Shown in pieces: positions 24,895 to 31,140 of a stretch of 44,269 bases of DNA. Within the stretch, counting starts at the first letter, position 1. Each line of letters opens with the position of its first letter. The stretch comes from Candidatus Wallbacteria bacterium. GTDB taxonomy: Bacteria; Muiribacteriota; UBA6191; JACPRK01. The notes beneath the pieces were generated by a model. It saw only the letters and a program-made list of their open reading frames with translations, made no database searches and was not told the origin of the DNA. The position numbers and the translations under genes are program-made. The DNA is taken from the NCBI GenBank assembly GCA_016190005.1, contig JACPRK010000184.1, positions 1-44,269 on the forward strand, read 5' to 3'.

Positions 24895-25532
24895 GCGGTT
24901 AGCTCCTGTTCCCTGTAGAGCGCCGGTCCCAGCCTGGGCGCAAGCTCGGGGTGGTCCCCCAGGCTGGCGCGCACCAGCGAAAGCACGCGGGTATCCGCCA
25001 GTCGCGGGGCGTCCCCGGTTTCCACGATTCGATCGACGTAGAGCTGCGCCAGGCCGCGATGCCCGATGAACGGATCGACGTCGACCGCGCCGACGCCCGG
25101 CACGCCCACCGAAGACAGAGGCCACGCTGCCGCAAGCCCAGAGAGGCGCGCAACCAGCGGGTCGCCAGGCGCCACGCCGCGCGCCAGCCGGATCAGATCG
25201 GGCAGGCAGCGGAAAGCCAGGTCGACCGACCAGCAGACGGCTGGCGAAGGTTTCTCGCGGCACTGGAGGCTCAGGACCTCCTCGACCAGTGCCTCGGAGA
25301 GCTCGCGGTAGGCCAGGAACTGGCATCCGCGGTAGAGAGTGAGAAACGCCCACGAGGCCGCCTTCATCACCAGCTCGGGGGCCTCGGAGACCAGCTCCGC
25401 ACGCGCTTCGGTCTCGAGAAGGACGATGTCGGCCTCCAGGCCGGCCAGCTCGGCCCCCGTGGTCCCGAGCTCGCGCCCGACGCGCACCCGCCCGCCGCCT
25501 CTGAGCTGTTCGATGAATGCCCTCGAGATCAT
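24891..25532 (-). CDS. First gene of the MoxR operon, unknown helical protein
   Basis: A 213-residue soluble protein, predicted mostly helical, with several Cys and Trp (ELVMKAASWAFLTLYRGCQFLAYRE, shown here in shortened form as ASWAFLTLYRGCQF). I do not recognise a domain. Its position directly before the MoxR ATPase, with an ATGA overlap, makes it part of the system. The ATG at 25532 is chosen because the frame further upstream runs through the heptad repeat and intergenic DNA. No clear Shine-Dalgarno site is present. A -10-like tatagaat lies 27-34 bases upstream, next to a heptad arm. Confidence 0.78.
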   Translation of the reverse strand: MISRAFIEQLRGGGRVRVGRELGTTGAELAGLEADIVLLETEARAELVSEAPELVMKAASWAFLTLYRGCQFLAYRELSEALVEEVLSLQCREKPSPAVCWSVDLAFRCLPDLIRLARGVAPGDPLVARLSGLAAAWPLSSVGVPGVGAVDVDPFIGHRGLAQLYVDRIVETGDAPRLADTRVLSLVRASLGDHPELAPRLGPALYREQELTA

Positions 25533-25558
25533 GGCCCCGATGTAACGCCCGTGTGACG

Positions 25559-25566
25559 ATTCTATA
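25559..25566 (-). promoter_or_regulatory. Candidate -10 element of the MoxR operon
   Basis: Reads tatagaat on minus, 27-34 bases before the first ATG of the operon. The expected -35 position falls inside the heptad arm (25566-25600), and no ttgaca is seen there. Confidence 0.4.
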
Positions 25567-25835
25567 GTAGCGAGTAGTGAGTAGCGAGTAGTGAGTAGGG
25601 GGCCAGGTGGATGGGAGCTCGCGGCGGCTTTGTGCCCGAGCCCAAAGGGAGGCGTCGCCTCGATACAGCTCCCAGCTCCGACCATAGTTGATCGCCGCGA
25701 GTCGGGGCCGAGTTCGTCCAGGTGGCGCATCGATTGACTGAGTCGGGTTCGGGCTCGGGCACGAGCAGACGCGCCCGGGGGGACCACCTGCGGTCATCCT
25801 CCTACTCGCTACTCACTACTCGCTACTCACTACTC
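25566..25835. repeat. Inverted heptad arms between the MoxR operon and tRNA-Gln
   Basis: Left arm 25566-25600 is five units (agtagcg, agtagtg, agtagcg, agtagtg, agtaggg). Right arm 25801-25835 is the inverted type (cctactc, gctactc, actactc, gctactc, actactc). The spacer of 200 bp codes for nothing visible. Both arms are immediately upstream of -10-like boxes of divergent transcripts. The element accounts for the whole 25533-25894 gap. Confidence 0.88.
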
Positions 25836-25839
25836 CTCA

Positions 25840-25848
25840 TGTTAGAGT
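25840..25848 (+). promoter_or_regulatory. Candidate extended -10 element for tRNA-Gln
   Basis: tgttagagt fits an extended -10 (TGn then tagagt). It is 47 bases before the tRNA and directly follows the heptad arm. No -35 box was recognised. Confidence 0.35.
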
Positions 25849-25894
25849 CTGGGCGGCCCGACCCGGCCAATTTCTGCCGATATCGACCGAATTT

Positions 25895-25971
25895 TGGGGC
25901 GTCGCCAAGCTGGTAAGGCACTGGACTTTGGATCCAGCACTTCGTAGGTTCGAATCCTACCGCCCCAGCCA
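25895..25971 (+). tRNA. tRNA-Gln (anticodon TTG), CCA encoded
   Basis: A complete cloverleaf. The acceptor stem is tggggcg with cgcccca. The D arm is gccaagctggtaaggc, and the anticodon stem ctgga/tccag has loop ctttgga with anticodon TTG. The T arm is gtaggttcgaatcctac, then discriminator G and encoded CCA. The 5' U and the sequence pattern match bacterial glutamine tRNAs. Confidence 0.97.
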
Positions 25972-26013
25972 GATCCCGCATTCCGTATCCGAACAGCGCT
26001 CACGTTCCCGACC

Positions 26014-28005
26014 ATGCGTCCCGCTTCGATACTGATCGTCGCAACTGTCTGCGCGGTGCTCGCGCTAGGTGTCGCCGGTTGCTCCGGACGGTCCAAAAAG
26101 GAACCGGCGCCGGCGGCCCGGAAGGGCTCTCCGGTGGCGCCGGTGGAGCGTGAGGGGGATGGCTGGAAGGCGCTCATGGGGCGGGCGAAGCAGGCGGCCG
26201 GGGCGCGTCAGCCGGAGCGGGTGATCGAGGTGCTCGAGGGTCCCACGCTGGCCGCGAAGAGCCCGCCGGTGGAGGCGATCCAGCTGCTGGCCCAGGCCTA
26301 CCTGGAGTTCGATCGCCCCGAAGACGCCGAGGCCGTGATCGAGCACGGACTGAAGAGCCAGCCGAAGTCAGTTGCGCTCAAGGCGGCTCGCGCCGGTCTC
26401 GATGCGACCCTGGGCAAGCGGAAGCTGGAAGACGGGCTCTACAAGCAGGCCGGCGAGCACTTCAAGAAAGCGCTTGCCGCGACGCCGCCGAGCGGTCAGG
26501 GGCTCAAGCTGCGCCAGGAGATCGCCGCGGCCTACCGCGAATCGGCGCGGGCGCTCGAGGCCACGGGCGACCACGAGCGAGCCGTCACCGTTCTCAAGGA
26601 CTCCCTGGAGCTGGACCCCGAGAATCCGCCCAGCATCCGGCTTTTGGGTAACGTACTCCGCGGCGCCGGGCGGACGCGCGACGCTGTGAGCTTCTATGAG
26701 CTCTACCTGATGTATGAGCCTGACGACCGGGAGATGGCCGACGAGCTGGCTGAGCTCTACCGCGAGACCGGGGACGAGGCCAAGCGCCAGCAGCTGCTGG
26801 CCCGATTCTCGGCGCCCAGCACGCCCGGGCCCCCCGCCGCCTTGGTATCGCAGCCGGACGCTTCGCCCGCGACGGCCGCACTGGAGCCGCCGCTTCCCGA
26901 AGAGGAGCTCGAGGAGGAGCTCTCGATCGCCCGCGACGAGCGTGAGCGCGCCGACGTCTACCTGAAGTGGGGAAAGGCTGCCGCGGCCGACAAGGACTAC
27001 AAGCGCGCCTCGGAGCTCTTGCGGACCGGGCTGGAGCTCAACCCCACCCACCGCGAGGTGCTGCTGGCGCTGGCGGATGTGCTGCGATTGAGCCGCAAGC
27101 CGGGCGAGGCGCGCCGTCTCTACGAAACCCATCTGGAGGCCGAGCCCAAGGACCACGAGGTCCGCTTCCTCCTGGCGAAGTTGCTCGTCGCAACCGGGGC
27201 CTCGCGTGAGGCGCTGGCTCACCTGCGGCGGCTGTCGGTGGAGCCGGCGCTTACCCGGCAGCTGATGCTCGACGCCTACAACTGGCTCGGAATCGCTTAC
27301 GCCCAGATGGGGGAGTATGGGGCTGCGGAGGATTCGTGGAACGAGGTGCTGAAGGTGGAGCCTCGCCACGCCAACGCCCATTACAACCTGGGACAGGTGC
27401 GGGAGCGGCAGTCGAAGTTCAAGGAGGCCGTGGATGCCTTCGAGCGGGCCGTGGAGTACGGCGGCTCCGATCCCGATTTCCTGAGGTATCTCGAGAGGCT
27501 GGGGCTAGCCTACCGGCAGATGGGACAGCGCCAGGCGGCAGCGGACGTCTGGAACAGGCTGGTTGCCGTGGCGCCCGCGGGCTCGGCCGCGGCCGAACGG
27601 GCCCGCAAGTTCCAGGCGGAATCGGGTCTGGCGGCAGCAGGCAGAAGCGGCTCCAAGGGCCCGGCCGGCTGGAGGCGTGCCGAAGAGCCGCTACGCGCGC
27701 GGCTACCTCAACCGCAGTCGAACCGACTGGAGGCCGGCGGGGGCGGCGCGGACGCCGGTTTCCTGGCGGCCGCCGACAAGGCGTTCCGGCAGGGCCAGAT
27801 CGACGAGGCGATTCACCAGTACAACCAGGCTCTGAACGCCGAGCCGGGCAACCTCGACACGTACTTCAAGCTGGGCGATCTCCTGCACCAGAAGGGGGCG
27901 ATCGGGCAGGAACGGGCGCTGTTCCAGCAGATGTTGGCGCAGAAGCTGCCGCCCGATCTGGAGCAGGCCGCTCGGTTCCGGCTTCAGGGGTTGAGCGAGG
28001 AGTGA
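26014..28005 (+). CDS. TPR lipoprotein
   Basis: A 663-residue lipoprotein. The signal peptide ends in a lipobox with Cys23 (VAGC), followed by a charged and Pro/Ala-rich stretch. The rest is TPR repeats in two or three blocks (AVTVLKDSLELDPENPPS, SELLRTGLELNPTHREVL, AIHQYNQALNAEPGNLD). These are separated by a disordered Pro/Ala segment near 270-290 and another near 545-575. TPR lipoproteins usually scaffold envelope assemblies. It begins 43 bp after tRNA-Gln, and its stop overlaps pth by GTGA, so it is translationally coupled to pth and the sigma factor. No enzyme motif is seen. Confidence 0.9.
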   Translation: MRPASILIVATVCAVLALGVAGCSGRSKKEPAPAARKGSPVAPVEREGDGWKALMGRAKQAAGARQPERVIEVLEGPTLAAKSPPVEAIQLLAQAYLEFDRPEDAEAVIEHGLKSQPKSVALKAARAGLDATLGKRKLEDGLYKQAGEHFKKALAATPPSGQGLKLRQEIAAAYRESARALEATGDHERAVTVLKDSLELDPENPPSIRLLGNVLRGAGRTRDAVSFYELYLMYEPDDREMADELAELYRETGDEAKRQQLLARFSAPSTPGPPAALVSQPDASPATAALEPPLPEEELEEELSIARDERERADVYLKWGKAAAADKDYKRASELLRTGLELNPTHREVLLALADVLRLSRKPGEARRLYETHLEAEPKDHEVRFLLAKLLVATGASREALAHLRRLSVEPALTRQLMLDAYNWLGIAYAQMGEYGAAEDSWNEVLKVEPRHANAHYNLGQVRERQSKFKEAVDAFERAVEYGGSDPDFLRYLERLGLAYRQMGQRQAAADVWNRLVAVAPAGSAAAERARKFQAESGLAAAGRSGSKGPAGWRRAEEPLRARLPQPQSNRLEAGGGGADAGFLAAADKAFRQGQIDEAIHQYNQALNAEPGNLDTYFKLGDLLHQKGAIGQERALFQQMLAQKLPPDLEQAARFRLQGLSEE

Positions 28006-28625
28006 TCGTGGCCGGCCTGGGGAACCCGGGTTCCCGCTACGCGATGAACCGCCACAACGTCGGGTTCCTCTTCCTCGACCGGCTGCTGGGGAAGCTGGGG
28101 AGCGGGGACTCCTTTCGATTCAAATCGTCTTTCGATGCTGAAATCGCGGAGGCGCGCCGCGGTTCCGACCGGGTCTGGCTTGTGAAGCCGCAGTCGTACA
28201 TGAACCTCTCGGGCGGGCCGGTCGCGCGCGTCGCGTCCTACTACAAGACGGAGCCGTCCGACGTTGTGGTGGTCTACGACGACGTCGCGCTGCCCTTCGG
28301 TTCGATCCGCGTGCGACCCGACGGCAGCGCCGGCGGCCACAAGGGCATGATCTCGATCATCGAGCAGCTGGGCACCGAGGCGTTTCCGCGAATCCGCATC
28401 GGCATTGCGCAGCCCAGCGGCCGCAAGAAGTCGCTGGCCGGCTACGTGCTCGACGACTTCGACACCGCGGAGCGCAAGGAGCTCCCGGCGATCCTCGACC
28501 AGGCGACGGACGCCTTCGAGCTGATCGCAGACAGGAACATTTCGAAAGCCATGGCCAGGTTCAATAAACGGGTCGCAGCCAGCCCCGAGGACGCCCCGCT
28601 GAACGGGGAGCAACCGCAGAGGTGA
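28002..28625 (+). CDS. pth: Peptidyl-tRNA hydrolase
   Basis: A 207-residue enzyme that releases peptides from peptidyl-tRNA dropped by ribosomes, acting in the cytoplasm. The family signature is intact: AGLGNPGSRYAMNRHNVGF near the N-terminus with the catalytic His, the substrate-contact KPQSYMNLSG, the catalytic Asp in VVVYDDVALPFG, and GGHKGMISI. It is about 15 residues longer than the typical enzyme because of a short charged C-terminal tail. The GTG start overlaps the TPR lipoprotein stop, and its own stop overlaps the sigma factor start, both as GTGA. Confidence 0.97.
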   Translation: MIVAGLGNPGSRYAMNRHNVGFLFLDRLLGKLGSGDSFRFKSSFDAEIAEARRGSDRVWLVKPQSYMNLSGGPVARVASYYKTEPSDVVVVYDDVALPFGSIRVRPDGSAGGHKGMISIIEQLGTEAFPRIRIGIAQPSGRKKSLAGYVLDDFDTAERKELPAILDQATDAFELIADRNISKAMARFNKRVAASPEDAPLNGEQPQR

Positions 28626-29422
28626 GGTTCTTGGAAGAGGCCGTTCGCAATTCCGCCGAAGAAGAGGATTACCAGCTCTGGTCGAAGTACAAGACGACCG
28701 GGAACCCCGCGATCAGAGAGAGGCTCATCGTCAAGTACTCGAGCTTCGTGAAGTACGTAGCGGGTCGGATGGCGGTCAACCTGCCGTCCAGCGTCGAGTA
28801 CGACGACCTCGTCGGTTACGGCGTTTTCGGCCTGATCGACGCCATCGACAAGTACGATCCCGACCGCAAGATCAAGTTCAAGACGTACGCGAAGACGCGC
28901 ATCCGGGGGGCGATCCTCGACGAGCTGCGCATGCTCGACTGGACGCCCAGGTCGGTGCGCCAGAAGAGCAAGAACTTGGAGCGCGCCATCGATGAGCTGG
29001 GCGCCAAGCTGGGCCGACCGCCCGAGGACGCCGAGCTCGCGGAGCACCTGGAGATCGGAGTAGACGAACTCCACCACATGCTCGACGAAACCCGCGTCGG
29101 GATGCTCTCGAGCCTCGACGAGGGCGACCCCGATGGCGAGGGCGGCGTCACCCGGCTCGACTTCATCGAGGACAAGGCCAATATCACGCCCCAGTCGAAC
29201 GCCGAGAAGGTCGAGATGGCGCGCATTCTGGCCCGCGAGATGACCACGCTCTCCGATCGCGAGCGGCAGGTCCTCTCCCTCTACTACTTCGAGGAGCTGA
29301 CCAGCAAAGAAATCGGCAGAATCCTGGGCGTCAGCGATTCGCGCGTCAGCCAGCTCCACACCAAGGCAATCCTGAGGCTGCGCGGCCGACTCTCGCGAGA
29401 GCAAGACGTGCTGATGGCGTGA
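28622..29422 (+). CDS. RNA polymerase sigma factor, FliA/WhiG family
   Basis: A 266-residue sigma-70 family factor of group 3. Region 2 is at about residues 35-105 (DLVGYGVFGLIDAIDKYDP; KTYAKTRIRGAILDELR). The FliA/WhiG-type sequence MLDWTPRSVR leads into region 3, and region 4 with its helix-turn-helix is at about 205-255 (LSDRERQVLSLYYFEELTSK; EIGRILGVSDSRVSQLH). These sigmas direct flagellar, chemotaxis or sporulation-like programs. No flagellar gene or anti-sigma factor is seen in the window. The GTG start overlaps pth. Coupling a TPR lipoprotein, pth and a sigma factor is an uncommon arrangement. Confidence 0.93.
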   Translation: MRFLEEAVRNSAEEEDYQLWSKYKTTGNPAIRERLIVKYSSFVKYVAGRMAVNLPSSVEYDDLVGYGVFGLIDAIDKYDPDRKIKFKTYAKTRIRGAILDELRMLDWTPRSVRQKSKNLERAIDELGAKLGRPPEDAELAEHLEIGVDELHHMLDETRVGMLSSLDEGDPDGEGGVTRLDFIEDKANITPQSNAEKVEMARILAREMTTLSDRERQVLSLYYFEELTSKEIGRILGVSDSRVSQLHTKAILRLRGRLSREQDVLMA

Positions 29423-29449
29423 GAGGAAGGATAGTGGAGAGAGTTTCTC

Positions 29450-29749
29450 TCAGGGGCTTCGCCCCCGAACCCCGACCAGGGGAGCAATGCCCCCCTGGAC
29501 CCCCTTTGTGATGCGGATTTCGGGACGGACGAGGGCTTCGGAGTACTTGAGGACTCGGGAGGTCTTTCGAGGGGTTTGGGGGCGGGTGTCGAGTCAGGTT
29601 CGGAGGCCTATGGCGTCGGAGAGTTCCGAGCCAAAGGTGCGTTCCCGGTATAGACGTGCCCCCTCGAGCTGCAAGTCAGTGGGGGTGCAGGGGGCCGCTG
29701 GCCCCTTGCTGGGGGTTTGGGGGCAAGGCCCCCAACAGGACTGAGTACC
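29450..29749. repeat. G-rich inverted-arm element between the sigma factor and MFS genes
   Basis: Left arm 29450-29506 and right arm 29680-29749 are inverted copies of a G-run-rich sequence containing gcccccgaacccc (left) and gggggtttgggggc (right). They flank about 170 bp. The right arm ends in aggactgagtacc directly before the MFS start codon and closely resembles the element at 36546-36782. Read in the MFS frame it encodes GCRGPLAPCWGFGGKAPNRT. It fills the 329-bp gap between genes; no other gene is seen. Confidence 0.85.
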
Positions 29750-29751
29750 TC

Positions 29752-31005
29752 ATGACTTCACCTGTCGAAGGGGCATCCCGCACGGCGTGGTGGGCGCTGG
29801 CATTGCTGTTCGTGGTGAACCTGCTCAACTACGTAGACCGGCAGGTGATCAGCGGAATCCAGGATCTGATCCAGAAGGAGTTCGGACTGACGGGGCTGCA
29901 GATCGGGCTGGTGGGCTCGTCATTCATGGTGGTGTACATGATGGCGGCGCCGATCACGGGGGTGCTGGCGGACCGCTGGCCCAGGCACTGGTTCATCGCC
30001 AGCGGAGTGGGGCTCTGGAGCCTGGCGACGGCGGCGGCGGGGGCGGCGCGCAGCTACCCCCAGCTACTGGTGACGCGAGCGGCAGTGGGGATCGGTGAAG
30101 CGGGCTATGCGACGGTCAGCCCAGGGTTGATCGCCGACCTGTTCCCGGTGTCGCTCAGGGGGCGGGCGATGTCGGTGTTTTTCATGGCGATCCCGGTCGG
30201 CTCGGCGCTGGGGATCAGCATCGGCGGGTACCTGGGGGCGCACTACGGCTGGCGGACGGCGTTCACGGCAGTGGGGCTGCCTGGGCTTGTGATCGCGCTG
30301 GCCGCGCTCTGGCTGCCCGACCCGCCTCGAGGCGCGATGGACGGGAAGGCTGAAACGGCCCAGGGTGGCCCGAAGCCTTCTTTCGCGGCCTACCTCGGAT
30401 TGCTGAAGATCCCGAGCTATGTCATCAACACGGCCGGCATGACCGCCTACACGTTCGCCATCGGGGCCCTGGCGTTCTGGATGCCGCGGTACCTGATCGA
30501 AGTGAAGCAGATGCCGCGCGAGTCGGCGACGCTGATGTTTGGGATCGTGGCCGCGGCGGCCGGGTTCTTTGGCACGATGGCGGGGGGATGGTCGGGAGAT
30601 CGGCTGCAGAAGAGGCTGCCAAATGCTTACTTCCTGCTTTCGGGTATCGGGCTTCTGCTGGGGGTGCCGTGTTCCTTCGTGGCCATCCTCTGCACCGGTG
30701 AGCGGGCGACCTGGATCATGCTGTTCCTGGCGGAGTTTTTCCTGTTCCTCAACACGGGGCCGTTGAACGCCGCGCTGGCCAATGTCGTGCCGGCGTCGAT
30801 GCGGGCGTCGGCGTTTGCCTTCAACATCTTCGTCATCCATCTGCTGGGGGACGTCGCCTCGCCGCCGCTGATCGGCGTGGTGCAGGATCATGCCGGCTTG
30901 ACGGTCGCCATGCTCGTGGCCACGCTTCCGATGGGAATCGCCGGGCTCATTTACCTGTGGGGGATGGGATACTATGGCGAGGACGTCCGGCGGGCGTCGG
31001 CATGA
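29752..31005 (+). CDS. MFS transporter, Spinster-like
   Basis: A 417-residue inner-membrane transporter with about 12 hydrophobic segments. The first helix ends in NLLNYVDRQVISGI, typical of the Spinster-like branch of the major facilitator superfamily. The loop 2-3 motif is GVLADRW, and the central loop carries the charged stretch before SFAAYLGLLKIPSY. Substrate unknown; bacterial members are often assigned to organic acids or lipid-like molecules. The ATG at 29752 begins the predicted cytoplasmic N-terminus. The only ribosome-site-like sequence is acagga about 11 bases upstream, and it lies inside the G-rich repeat. The frame stays open upstream through the repeat arm to a GTG at 29656. 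Confidence 0.9.
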   Translation: MTSPVEGASRTAWWALALLFVVNLLNYVDRQVISGIQDLIQKEFGLTGLQIGLVGSSFMVVYMMAAPITGVLADRWPRHWFIASGVGLWSLATAAAGAARSYPQLLVTRAAVGIGEAGYATVSPGLIADLFPVSLRGRAMSVFFMAIPVGSALGISIGGYLGAHYGWRTAFTAVGLPGLVIALAALWLPDPPRGAMDGKAETAQGGPKPSFAAYLGLLKIPSYVINTAGMTAYTFAIGALAFWMPRYLIEVKQMPRESATLMFGIVAAAAGFFGTMAGGWSGDRLQKRLPNAYFLLSGIGLLLGVPCSFVAILCTGERATWIMLFLAEFFLFLNTGPLNAALANVVPASMRASAFAFNIFVIHLLGDVASPPLIGVVQDHAGLTVAMLVATLPMGIAGLIYLWGMGYYGEDVRRASA

Positions 31006-31140
31006 CGCCGCAGCGGCCGGTGTGAACATTTTGAACCCCACGCGCGTAGTAGGGAGTAACTCAATAGGCCGGGGCGCGCCTGCGCCTGGATTCCGTAATC
31101 CCGTGCGGCCGACGACAAGAACAAGGAGGACCGGGTCCCT

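Noticed and set aside
25533-25797. Extension of the MoxR gene or the first operon gene through the 25566-25835 repeats
   Set aside because: The frames run through heptads and non-coding spacer. The ATGA overlap at 24891-24894 and the ATG at 25532 are better starts.
25566-25835. CRISPR array
   Set aside because: The units are contiguous 7-mers without unique spacers between them, and there are no cas genes.
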